A stretch of 64,000 nucleotides of DNA from SSF14 sp037045585. Lineage in GTDB: Bacteria > Actinomycetota > Acidimicrobiia > Acidimicrobiales > Microtrichaceae. The notes beneath the pieces were generated by a model. It was given only the letters and a program-made list of their open reading frames with translations. It ran no database searches and was not told the origin of the DNA. The stretch is taken from the NCBI GenBank assembly GCA_037045585.1, contig JBAOIR010000021.1:62001-126000 (forward strand). Direction: 5' to 3'. Position numbers and translations under genes: made by a program. Positions 55,621 to 63,847 of the stretch are shown one piece after another. Numbering within the stretch: the stretch's first letter is position 1; each line of letters begins with the position of its first letter.

Positions 55621-57282
55621 ATGAATTGTGTCTCTGAATTTTTCACCCAACGCATCAAGCGCGGACTTGTCCGCCGGCTTAATAATCTCAAGATCGCATC
55701 TGTAGCGCGTGAAGTGGCCCGCAGTGAACCGCAGTCCGCTGGCGCGCCTGTCGTTTTCTTTAAGGCATCCACGGGCATTGATGATCTTTCATGGAACAGC
55801 GGATTTCATCTGCTGACCTCGTGGGCCTTTCGTTTGCAGGGTATTCCGGTCGTTTATTTTGCATGTGACTCCGGCATGAGTTATTGCGTGCTTGGAACGA
55901 ATCGCGATACCGTGCAAAAAGCTCCGCCTTGTAAATCATGTGTGTATCAGTCGAAAACTTTGTATGCTGGACTAAAAACTATGGAGTCGGACAGCTTGCT
56001 GTCCGATATGCAGGAGCAAGCTCCTGCACTCCATAGTGGTGTGAGATGGTTTAATTTTCAGCGAGATCCCGAACTTGTAAAAGCCATTGCTGATTTAAGC
56101 ATTGACCAGTTATCACGTTTCACGCATCACGAACTTCCGCTCGGGGCGTTGTGTCTGCCGGGGCTGCGATGGGTGCTGAGAGTCCACCATCTGAATGATG
56201 ATGAATCGACTCGTTATCTTTTCAGGGAATATATTTGCTCGGCCTGGAATGTGGCGCAGAAATTTGACGCACTCCTCGATCAAACTCAACCCCGGGCTGT
56301 TCTGGTTTTCAATGGGCAATTCTTCCCCGAAGCCACTGCCCGTTACATGGCGTTGAAGCGCGGAATTCGTGTCATCACACACGAAGTGGGATTTCAACCC
56401 GCCACTGCATTCTTTACCGAAGGCGAAGCCACCGCATCCCCGATACCACTCCCTAACTCTTTTGAAATGAACGCCGAACAAAATGCACAACTCGATGCCT
56501 ATCTCGCGAAGCGCTTTCAAGGTGACTTTACGATGGCCGGCATTAAATTTTGGGCAGACATGAAAGGACTCGATGAAACCTTTCTGAAAAAAGCGGCCGG
56601 CTTCAAACAGATCGTGCCCATCTTTACCAACGTCATCTTTGATACCAGTCAGCCGCACGCCAACACGGTATTTGAAGATATGTTCGATTGGCTCGATATG
56701 GCGTTGGAAGTGATACAGGAAAACCCCGAAACCCTGTTCGTCATCCGCGCGCATCCCGACGAGAGCCGGGTCCGCAAGGCTAGCCGTGAAACAGTGGCGG
56801 GCTGGGTCGAAGCGCGGAATGTGACCGATTTGCCCAATGTGGTTTTCGTCTCACCAAAAGAAACGCTCAGTTCGTATGAGTTGATCTTGAAATCAAAATT
56901 CGTGATGGTCTATAACTCGACCATCGGGCTGGAAGCTGCGATCATGGGCGCGGCAGTTTTGTGTGCCGGGCGTGCAAGATTTACACAATACCCGACTGTA
57001 TTTTTCCCGCAGACTGTGGATGAAGTAAGAAGAAAGATGCAGGAATTTTTGGAGGCTGATGCGATTGATGTCCCGCTTGAATTCAAACGCAACGCCCGCA
57101 GGTTTTTGTATTACCAGTTGTTTAGAACTTCATTGCCGTTCGGAGAGTTCCTTGAGCCGTCCGTGCGAACCACGCAGACAAAATTAAAGCCGTTTGCATT
57201 CGATGAGTTAATAAACTCTGAATTGGTGCAGGTGGTCAAGGAAGGCATTCTCGAAGGCGGGGATTTCCTGCTGAAGAATTAA
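55621..57282 (+). CDS. Capsule-synthesis-type glycosyltransferase protein with in-frame palindrome
   Basis: A 553-residue protein with no membrane helices. VVFFKASTGIDDLSWNSGFH at the start, VLVFNGQFFPEATARYMALK, TNVIFDTSQPHANTVFEDMF, VIRAHPDESR and MVYNSTIGLEAAIMGAAVLC match the capsular polysaccharide synthesis (GT-B-like) family that assembles surface polymers in gram-negative-like cells. Residues about 121-138 are encoded by the inserted palindrome at 55981. It starts 9 bp after the M23 lipoprotein gene. Confidence 0.73.
   Translation: MNCVSEFFTQRIKRGLVRRLNNLKIASVAREVARSEPQSAGAPVVFFKASTGIDDLSWNSGFHLLTSWAFRLQGIPVVYFACDSGMSYCVLGTNRDTVQKAPPCKSCVYQSKTLYAGLKTMESDSLLSDMQEQAPALHSGVRWFNFQRDPELVKAIADLSIDQLSRFTHHELPLGALCLPGLRWVLRVHHLNDDESTRYLFREYICSAWNVAQKFDALLDQTQPRAVLVFNGQFFPEATARYMALKRGIRVITHEVGFQPATAFFTEGEATASPIPLPNSFEMNAEQNAQLDAYLAKRFQGDFTMAGIKFWADMKGLDETFLKKAAGFKQIVPIFTNVIFDTSQPHANTVFEDMFDWLDMALEVIQENPETLFVIRAHPDESRVRKASRETVAGWVEARNVTDLPNVVFVSPKETLSSYELILKSKFVMVYNSTIGLEAAIMGAAVLCAGRARFTQYPTVFFPQTVDEVRRKMQEFLEADAIDVPLEFKRNARRFLYYQLFRTSLPFGEFLEPSVRTTQTKLKPFAFDELINSELVQVVKEGILEGGDFLLKN
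55981..56034 (+). repeat. Palindromic element inserted in a coding sequence, copy 2
   Basis: ATGGAGT/ACTCCAT arms enclose CGGACAGC-TT-GCTGTCCG and GCAGGAGC-AA-GCTCCTGC. It is the reverse of the element at 48798 and adds MESDSLLSDMQEQAPALHSG in frame to an unrelated protein. Confidence 0.88.
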
Positions 57283-57329
57283 ACAACCCGCATGACTGCC
57301 ATTTGAGAAGATTTCTTAAGCGCATTCAT

Positions 57330-57405
57330 CCACAGATCAACACAGATGAAAGGGATATTTAAATTCCCATCCTTTTCAATCAGTGTTTATCCCTTTTATC
57401 TGTGG
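57330..57405. repeat. ccacagat-type inverted repeat
   Basis: CCACAGAT (57330-57337) and ATCTGTGG (57398-57405) with AAAGGGATA/TATCCCTTT inside. It lies between two convergent genes, 24 bp before the terminator at 57438. Confidence 0.75.
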
Positions 57406-57437
57406 TCAAAAACTGAGTTATGAAAACCTGTAAAAAA

Positions 57438-57469
57438 ATGACACGAAGAGCCTTCGTGTCATCTTTTTA
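57438..57469. terminator. Intrinsic terminator
   Basis: ATGACACGAAG-AGC-CTTCGTGTCAT followed by CTTTTT, with an A-run on the other side (57432-57438). It ends both the capsule-type gene and the leftward yhcH gene. Confidence 0.9.
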
Positions 57470-57477
57470 TAACCAGT

Positions 57478-57927
57478 TCATTCAACAGCGATCTTGATCA
57501 CGATCTTGCGCACCGGAGCAGATTTGCCAACGGCCATGCCCGGCATGTGCGCATCTTCGGGCAATAGCAGAACAAAACTTCCGCTTTTCAAAGTGACAAG
57601 ATCACCTTCGCCAAAGAGAGGCAGAAAATCTTTTTTCGCATCGTACTCACCCTGCTGCAAGTGATTGATGTTGGCGTAGCCCATTCCCTCAGCGCCTTGA
57701 ACAACATATTGCAGATCAATGTAGCGGCGATGCGCTTCCCAAAATCCCTGTTCTTTTAATTTTGTGTTGTATTCCTGAACCAGCGCGTACATATTCTCGC
57801 CGTCGATTTCATATTTTCCGGCGGGGATGGTATGCACATCAATTTGATAAATGTAATCAAACGCGTGTTTGAATTTGGCGTTTACTGCGTAATAAAGATG
57901 AGCGTTATTGATCCGGTCGATGATCAT
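57478..57927 (-). CDS. YhcH/YjgK/YiaL-family protein
   Basis: A 149-residue DUF386-type protein. PAGKYEIDGENMYALVQEY and GFWEAHRRYIDLQYVVQG with PEDAHMPGM show the conserved His and Glu residues that bind metal. NanQ/YhcH-type members act as anomerases in sialic acid use, which fits the nonulosonate genes nearby. No sialic acid uptake gene is seen. Confidence 0.82.
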   Translation of the reverse strand: MIIDRINNAHLYYAVNAKFKHAFDYIYQIDVHTIPAGKYEIDGENMYALVQEYNTKLKEQGFWEAHRRYIDLQYVVQGAEGMGYANINHLQQGEYDAKKDFLPLFGEGDLVTLKSGSFVLLLPEDAHMPGMAVGKSAPVRKIVIKIAVE

Positions 57928-57951
57928 GTTTTTCTTTGTTCCTTTTGAAAG

Positions 57952-58581
57952 TTAATCCTTCAGCGTTATATACTTCTTGCGCGGATTAATCCCCACCATC
58001 CCATTAAAAAAGCCCTTGATCGTTTTTATATCCGCATCCATATTCTCGGTGAGGTGAAATACCTGCCCCACATGCATCGTCTTATTTGCGCCGTCAACGA
58101 TCGCCATTGCTACGGGAATTCCTGCATTCTTGGCAATATGATAAAAGCCCATCTTCCAGTCACTTACTTTATAACGTGTGCCTTCGGGGGCAATGGTCAA
58201 AATAAATTTATCTGATTTCCCGCAAGCATCCACCATTTGCTCCACCAGCCCCTGTGACTTTTTGCGGTCTACGGGAATTCCACCGCACCAGTAGAAGAAC
58301 CAGCCAAATGGGTTACGGAACAATTCAGCCTTGCCCATAAATTTAACGTTTGCCTTGAGATGAAAAATCACGCCCAGAAACATCAAAAAATCCCAGTTTG
58401 AGGTGTGCGGTCCGGCGATCAGTATAAATTTTGGAAGGTCGGGTAATTTTCCCTCCACGCGCCAACCGACCAGGCGCAGGATTAAATTTGTCATCAGGCG
58501 CAGAAATGTACTAAGAATGGGGGTATTGAAGATGGTAGTTTTCAATTTTATGTCCTCAACTATATAACCCTGAAATTCCAT
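57952..58581 (-). CDS. Lysophospholipid-type acyltransferase
   Basis: A 209-residue PlsC-like acyltransferase started at ATG 58581 (MEFQGYIVED). It has the catalytic His-x4-Asp motif in HTSNWDFLMF, then GGIPVDRKKSQGLVEQMV and APEGTRYKVSDWKMGF. It acylates glycerol phosphates or similar. A longer frame reaching 58638 would overlap the promoter of the divergent sulfotransferase. Confidence 0.82.
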   Translation of the reverse strand: MEFQGYIVEDIKLKTTIFNTPILSTFLRLMTNLILRLVGWRVEGKLPDLPKFILIAGPHTSNWDFLMFLGVIFHLKANVKFMGKAELFRNPFGWFFYWCGGIPVDRKKSQGLVEQMVDACGKSDKFILTIAPEGTRYKVSDWKMGFYHIAKNAGIPVAMAIVDGANKTMHVGQVFHLTENMDADIKTIKGFFNGMVGINPRKKYITLKD

Positions 58582-58622
58582 TTGCGTCTCTGTCTGCAAC
58601 GAATTTGTGGTTAAATACCTGC

Positions 58623-59481
58623 ATGGCTTTGAAATCAACTCTCCGCTCTCTTATCTATCAAACCGAAAAACAGACGCAACGTATCCGCTTTATCTCTGCG
58701 CCAACTCCGCAAAATGACTGGCCGATCCTGCTGGGTATTTCATTTCCCAAAAGCGGCACGCACCTGCTCGACCAAATTTTACTTGGCTTTGCAAATGTTG
58801 CGCCGTTCGCAAAACGTGTGCATTCATTTTACGCCGAATACGAAGGCGAAAGCGGACACAAGCGCACGCCAGAGCAGGCGCTCAACTGGCTCGATGCACT
58901 TCGTCCACGGGATGTGGCATCGGCGCATCTTTTCGCCCGCCCCGAAGCCGTTGAACGCGTCTGCTCGCCAAAGTTCGCGCCCTACTTTATCTTCCGCGAT
59001 CCGCGTGATGTGGTCGTCTCGCATGTTTTCTATGTGACCGATATGGAAGCGCGTCATGTCCATCATCAATATTATCAATCCCTGCCCGATTTCAACGCGC
59101 GGCTTAACGTCAGCATTTTGGGGCGGTCAGATACCGGCATAGAATTCCCGAACATCGCCGATCGTTTCGCCCCCTATCTTGGCTGGCTCGATCATAATGA
59201 AGTGTTGACAATTCACTTCGAGGATTTGATTCACGACCGCAGCGCGACTCTGACTCGCATCATGGAACACCTCCTCACCCGCGCCCCGCTTCAAACGTCC
59301 CGACAACTGATTTCTAAATTCCCTAGAAACCTCCATCAACCCGACAAAATCCCCGACCTTCCGCTCCGGCAAAACCGGCGAATGGAAAAAATACTTCACC
59401 GACGAACATAAAAAGATATTTAAAGAAGTGGCCGGAGACTTGCTCGTGAAGTTGGGATATGAGAAGGATGGTAACTGGTAA
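58623..59481 (+). CDS. Sulfotransferase, type B, one frameshift near the end
   Basis: About 285 residues. PAPS loop GISFPKSGTHLLDQILLG; 3'-phosphate motif FIFRDPRDVVVSHVFYV; the segment QSLPDFNARLNVSIL is shared with the sulfotransferase at 52993. A frameshift near 59,320 hides the C-terminus TKSPTFRSGKTGEWKKYF and DEHKKIFKEVAGDLLV, which resumes to the stop at 59481. ATG 58623 is used for the start. Confidence 0.8.
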
Positions 59482-59484
59482 TGG

Positions 59485-60006
59485 CGGGAATCGGGATTTG
59501 GGAATTGGGTAGGAGGTTGTGATGAGTGTGAAAAGTTTAGAAACGCTTGAAGTTTGGAAAAAGGCAAAAGAATTTGCTTTGCGAATATATCGTGAAGTAT
59601 TGCCTTTGCTCCCACCTGAAGAAAAGTGGAACTTAAACCAGCAATTAAGGCGTTCTTCAAGTAGTGTTCCTGCCAATATCGCCGAAGGTTATGGACGGTT
59701 TTATTATCAGGAAATTATTCGGTTTTGCTATATCTCCCGTGGCTCTCTGGAGGAAACCTTGAGCCATCTCGTGCTATGCTGTGAGTTGGATTATCTCCCC
59801 AAGCCTATTTTCGGCTCACTGGAACAGGATGGGGAAAAACTAACTCAATTAATTAATGGCTACATTGGCTATCTAAAACGTAGTAAACAAGGGCAAAACG
59901 AACCAGGCGCTAATCACGCCATCCGCGAAGGTATTGCTTCCTCTGAAGAAAATTGACGGTTGAGTTACATTTCCCGATTCCCGACGCCCAATGTACCAAT
60001 TCCCAA
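59485..60006. mobile_element. Possible four-helix-bundle gene cassette with repeated flanks
   Basis: CGGGAATCGGGA (59485-59496) is repeated inverted as TCCCGATTCCCG (59972-59983), and TTGGGAATTGG (59498-59508) inverted as CCAATTCCCAA (59996-60006). The arms flank exactly one small gene, and its neighbours are close on both sides. The order of the arms is staggered, not nested. No transposase is present; a passively moved cassette is inferred. Confidence 0.45.
59522..59956 (+). CDS. Four-helix-bundle protein (23S rRNA-intervening-sequence family)
   Basis: A 144-residue all-helical protein with the family's hallmarks LEVWKKAKEFALRIYREV, LRRSSSSVPANIAEGYGR and SRGSLEETLSHL. ATG 59522 has a strong AGGAGG 6 bp upstream. 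Members occur in 23S rRNA insertions, alone, and as avd in retroelements; function is mostly unknown. It lies between repeats in an operon-like gap. Confidence 0.85.
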   Translation: MSVKSLETLEVWKKAKEFALRIYREVLPLLPPEEKWNLNQQLRRSSSSVPANIAEGYGRFYYQEIIRFCYISRGSLEETLSHLVLCCELDYLPKPIFGSLEQDGEKLTQLINGYIGYLKRSKQGQNEPGANHAIREGIASSEEN

Positions 60007-60020
60007 TTCTCACCTTCCCC

Positions 60021-60953
60021 ATGACCTGTTCCATCGTAATCCGCGCCTATAACGAAGCCCAACATCTTGGACGTTTGCTAGAGGGAATCAAACAGCAGAC
60101 GATACAAGATGTGGACGTGATTCTCGTCGACTCGGGCTCCACAAACTCAACCGTGGAGATCGCCGAAGCATATGGCGCGCGGGTCGTGAGAATCCCGTCA
60201 GCGGAGTTTACGTTTGGGCGTTCGCTCAATTATGGGATTAAGGCAGCGAAGCGCGAGTTAATCGTCATCGCCAGCGCGCATGTTTATCCCGTCTATCCTG
60301 ACTGGCTGGAGACTCTGCTGCGTCCATTTCAAGATGAAAGCATTGCCCTCACCTACGGCAAACAGCGCGGACCAGACTTTGCAAAATTTTCTGAGCAACA
60401 GATTTTTCATCAGTGGTATCCCGATTTCAGCAAACCAAAACAGGAAACTGCTTTTTGCAACAACGCGAATTCTGCGATCAGGAAAAGTTTATGGGAGCAG
60501 AACAACTATGATGAAACGTTGACCGGTCTCGAAGACCTGGCGTGGGCCAAGTGGGCCAAAGAGCAGGGACATGCGATCGCGTACGTGGCCGAGGCCGAGA
60601 TCATTCATGTCCACAACGAAACGCCGCACGGAGTTTACAACCGCTATCGCCGTGAAGCGATGGCATTAAGAAAAATATATCCCGAAGCACATTTTAACTT
60701 TTACGATTTCCTGCGCCTGACCATCACCAACATCTTAAGCGACCTCTGGCACGCCGCGCGTGAACGGGTGCTGTTTAAAAATATTTCATCCATCTTCTGG
60801 TTTCGCTACATGCAATTTCACGGCACCCGCATGGGACATCGTGAGACGAGCCTCATCACGCCGCAATTGCGTGAGACCTTTTATTATGCGAGGGAAAGAA
60901 AGATGAAAGAAGAAAGAAAACGGGATGTGGAGCCGATAAATTACAAGGGTTAA
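60021..60953 (+). CDS. GT2-family glycosyltransferase
   Basis: A 310-residue GT-A enzyme started at ATG 60021: SIVIRAYNEAQHLGRLLEG, DVILVDSGSTNSTVEIA and FGRSLNYGIKAAKRE, with FCNNANSAIRKSLWE and DETLTGLEDLAWAKW in the acceptor half. It resembles GT2 rhamnosyl/glucosaminyl transferases. Its start region contains part of the cassette's right flank. Confidence 0.83.
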   Translation: MTCSIVIRAYNEAQHLGRLLEGIKQQTIQDVDVILVDSGSTNSTVEIAEAYGARVVRIPSAEFTFGRSLNYGIKAAKRELIVIASAHVYPVYPDWLETLLRPFQDESIALTYGKQRGPDFAKFSEQQIFHQWYPDFSKPKQETAFCNNANSAIRKSLWEQNNYDETLTGLEDLAWAKWAKEQGHAIAYVAEAEIIHVHNETPHGVYNRYRREAMALRKIYPEAHFNFYDFLRLTITNILSDLWHAARERVLFKNISSIFWFRYMQFHGTRMGHRETSLITPQLRETFYYARERKMKEERKRDVEPINYKG

Positions 60954-60992
60954 TATCTTTGCTTTCCCCATGTTAGAATAAAACAGTGGATG

Positions 60993-61174
60993 CAAGTAGT
61001 CAGGTTGGAATCTCCATTCTGGTTCTACATTCCACCACCTCACAGGCACGGGAGCAATCCCGGGGTTCAAATCCCCACCACGCCTGTCTCAAAGAGTTGT
61101 GCCTTCTGGCAACAGACGACTAGCCATGCAGGTTAAAACCTCCGCTAAAAAACTGGCAACTCTTTGAGGCAGGC
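60993..61174 (+). ncRNA. Candidate structured RNA with tRNA-like T arm
   Basis: Between a GT2 gene and a pseudogene. Features: GGTTGGAAT facing ATTCCACC; ACAGGC (61042) pairing with GCCTGT (61082) around CGGGA/TCCCG and a T-arm-like GGGG-TTCAAAT-CCCC (61062-61076); and an 18-bp arm, GCCTGTCTCAAAGAGTTG (61082), facing CAACTCTTTGAGGCAGGC (61157) with one mismatch. The two pairings of GCCTGT exclude each other. No complete tRNA or tmRNA is present. Identity unknown. Confidence 0.45.
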
Positions 61175-61197
61175 AAATTGTATAAAAAGGAATAACC

Positions 61198-61545
61198 ATG
61201 GATGCGTCAAGTGGTTTGTTTATTCTAAGCCTTGTCCTTATAATTTCAGGGATTGTATGGCGAATTTCTCTAAGGCGGGTCGTTATTTTTGAGAACGAAC
61301 GTGGCGTAGTATATAAACGGGGAAAGTTTCACCGGGTTCTTCAACCTGGCAGTTCTGGAATATACATATTTGGAGAAATTGCAAAAAGTTGATATTCGCG
61401 CGCGCTTCATCACAATCCCAGGTCAGGATGTTCTAAGTTCAGATATATGGGGTTAAGGTGAGCGTGCTGTCAATTTTAGGTTGATGATCCATATAAAGCT
61501 CGCCCCCCCCCCTGAGTATTTCGATAATTCCATTTGGGTCAACGA
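61198..61545 (+). pseudogene. Slipin/SPFH-like gene, decayed
   Basis: The first 64 codons (MDASSGLFILSLVLI, then VVIFENERGVVYKRGKFH) match the start of a slipin/stomatin-like protein with one membrane helix. After a stop at 61392, VDIRARFITIPGQDVLSSD and a later VDDPYKA match the family in other frames, with a stop or shift between each. A run of ten C (61503-61512) follows. Several changes in 150 bp point to real decay rather than one read error. Confidence 0.7.
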
Positions 61546-61552
61546 CCTTTAA

Positions 61553-61630
61553 ACCACAAAGTTCACGAAGAGAGCACAAAGGAGAACAAAACGCTAGTAA
61601 AGCAAAAGTTTTCCTTCGTGTACCTTTGTG
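61553..61630. repeat. accacaaag-type inverted repeat
   Basis: CACAAAGTTCACGAAG (from 61555) faces CTTCGTGTACCTTTGTG (61614-61630). A looser copy of the repeat family at 44587 and 52928. Confidence 0.65.
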
Positions 61631-61834
61631 AAAATAACCCTTTGCTTTGTTGCAGTTGAGAACTTTAAAGCCATCGAAAGTAAAGGTGGATTCACATTGT
61701 TTTGTCTCACAAGAAACGGGCCTGAAAAAGAAGTGATCTCTTCTTCATTGAGATGGAGAGTGGGGCAATCGATATGACAGTATGGATCTGCGGTTTTGCA
61801 CTGTTCTTCTTCTTTATTTCGGTATAATCACCAC
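61631..61834. other. Intergenic stretch without recognised feature
   Basis: AT-rich spacer before the GNAT gene. Short stops in all frames; a weak hairpin GATCTCTTCTTCATTGAGAT near 61735 is the only structure seen. It may hold the GNAT promoter. Confidence 0.5.
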
Positions 61835-62300
61835 ATGTCAAAACTACTCCCCATGACCCAGACCGAATATGACGTGTTTCTTGAGCGCACGATTCCCGAA
61901 TATGCTGATGACAAAGTCCGCGCGGGGCATTGGGCTGAATCTGAGGCGTTGGAAAGATCTCGCAGGGAATTTTCAGACTGATCTGCCGCAGGGTGTGCAA
62001 ACCAAAAATAATTATCTCTATACTTTATATGATGGCGATGATGCCGTGGGGCTGATCTGGATGCGTGCCAATATAGACCGCCCCACAAATGATGGTTTTA
62101 TTCTGGAGTTATATGTCGAAGAAAAATATCGTGGCAAAGGCTATGGCAAACAAGCCATGCAGCTCATCGAAGAGAAAGCCCGCGAACTGGGATTAAAATC
62201 AATCGGACTGCACGTTTTTGGTTCCAACAAGATCGCACGGAATTTATATGAATCCGTTGGCTATGAAGTTACAAGTGTCAATATGAGCAAGGCGTTATAA
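61835..62300 (+). CDS. GNAT-family N-acetyltransferase, one frameshift
   Basis: About 154 residues. ATG 61835 gives MSKLLPMTQTEYDVFLERTI; an extra T in TTTT near 61,972 breaks ALERSRREF, and TDLPQGVQTKNNYLYTLYDG continues. The acetyl-CoA loop EKYRGKGYGKQAMQLIEE and GSNKIARNLYESVGYEV are typical GNAT. Close (9 bp) to a second acetyltransferase. Confidence 0.78.
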
Positions 62301-62309
62301 AACCCACTC

Positions 62310-63137
62310 ATGTCATCCTTCGCATTCAAGCCCGCCAACACCTACACCATTCCTCAGATCGCGGATCTACTCACCCGTGGATTTGAAGGCTACTACGTCC
62401 CCATTCATATTAACGAAGCCGCATTATTAACCATGCTGCGCCGTGATGGCGTGGATTTAACCGAGAGTCGCATTCTCTTAAAAGATGACGAACCCATTGG
62501 CGTGGCGCTCATCGCCCGCCGCGGCTGGACCAGTCGACTCGCGGCGATGGGCATTGTGTCCACGGCCAGAAATAGCGGAGCGGGCACATGGGCGATGAAA
62601 AATCTCGTCGATGAAGCGCGTGCTCGCGGCGACCATGAAATGTTTTTGGAAGTCATCGAACAAAATACAGCAGGCGTAAAACTCTATCAAAAATTCGGAT
62701 TCAAATCCATTCGCAGGCTGGTGGGATACAAACTCGAAAATCCGCAGGTTGAGTCAGAGCAACAACTTGAAGAAATAGATATTCGTGAATTGGCGCGTCT
62801 GGTTGCGTATCACGGATTGAAAGACCTGCCCTGGCAGCTTTCGGGCGCGAGCATCATGCAGCACACACCGCCCTCCCGCGCCTTTCGCCTGCACGATGCC
62901 TATTGTCTCATCAGCGATCCCTCAGCGGCGCACGTGGCGATCTGGTCAGTGTTGGTAAAAGCCGGTTCACGAGGAGCAGGCCTCAGTCCGGTTTTGATGC
63001 GGGCGGTGTTCTCCCGCTTCCCCGAAAAAACATGGCACGTCCCCGCCTTGTATCCAGAAGAGATTTGCGCGGTCTTTGAAGAGATCGGAATGCAGCGCGA
63101 AGAAATTTCGCAGTGGCAAATGACTTTAAAGTTGTGA
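62310..63137 (+). CDS. Two-domain GNAT-like acyltransferase
   Basis: A 275-residue protein. The N-terminal GNAT has GFEGYYVPIHINEAAL, STARNSGAGTWAMKNLVDEA and NTAGVKLYQKFGFKSIRR; the C-terminal 120 residues (LPWQLSGASIMQHTP) resemble a second, degenerate GNAT half. It starts 9 bp after the previous stop. The acceptor is unknown; sugar N-acylation in glycan synthesis is possible. Confidence 0.72.
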   Translation: MSSFAFKPANTYTIPQIADLLTRGFEGYYVPIHINEAALLTMLRRDGVDLTESRILLKDDEPIGVALIARRGWTSRLAAMGIVSTARNSGAGTWAMKNLVDEARARGDHEMFLEVIEQNTAGVKLYQKFGFKSIRRLVGYKLENPQVESEQQLEEIDIRELARLVAYHGLKDLPWQLSGASIMQHTPPSRAFRLHDAYCLISDPSAAHVAIWSVLVKAGSRGAGLSPVLMRAVFSRFPEKTWHVPALYPEEICAVFEEIGMQREEISQWQMTLKL

Positions 63138-63171
63138 GACGTAGTGCCCGTTAAGAGGATAAAATGGGGGC

Positions 63172-63847
63172 ATGAAACTAGCCGCCCTTGTCCCCATGCG
63201 TCACCACAGCCAGCGCGTGCCTGGCAAAAATTATCGCCCGCTCGCGGGCAAACCCCTTTTTCATCACATCATCGAAACACTGCTTGCCGTGCCGGAAATT
63301 GAAACCGTGATGGTGGATACTGACTCCGAGCCTGTGATGGATGGAGTGCGCCGCCTCTTCCCCACCGTCAAGCTGATTCAGCGCCCCGAGCATCTCCGTG
63401 CTGACGATGTGCCCATGAACGAAATCCTGCTGCACGACACCGCCCAGGTGAAAGCGGATTTTTATCTGCAAACACATTCAACCAATCCATTATTGAGATC
63501 AGCAGACCATCTCACAAGGCATCAAAACTTTTTTTGCTGAATTCCCAAAATACGATTCTTTGTTTTCAGTCACACGCTGGCAGACTCGTTTGTATTTCAA
63601 AGATGGACAGGCCATCAATCATAATCCGCTGGAGTTGATTCAAACGCAAGACCTGCCGCCCGTGTATGAAGAGAATTCGTGCCTGTATCTTTTCACTCGT
63701 GAAAACCTTGAGCGAAAACATCACCGCATCGGCGACAAACCCTTCATGCTCGAAATAGACAAAGCCGAAGCCTGGGACATTGACGAAGAGTTGGACTTTG
63801 AAATTACAGACTTTTTAATGAAGAGAAAATTACAGAATGAATCTTAA
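63172..63847 (+). CDS. NeuA-like acylneuraminate cytidylyltransferase, one frameshift
   Basis: About 225 residues. MRHHSQRVPGKNYRPLAGKP is the CTP-binding loop, then VMVDTDSEPVMDGV and FYLQTHSTNPLL. The frame breaks near 63,515, just before AACTTTTTTTGC; SADHLT must continue as QGIKTFFAEFPKYDSLFSV and end at 63847. A second nonulosonate-type activating enzyme for the locus is implied. Confidence 0.75.

Noticed and set aside
60993..61174. tmRNA or a complete tRNA gene
   Set aside because: Only a T-arm-like piece is present; no matching 5' acceptor strand (GGCGTGG) or tag-peptide frame is seen nearby.
43331..61630. CRISPR array from repeated hairpins
   Set aside because: The repeats are not identical, not regularly spaced, and no cas gene is present.
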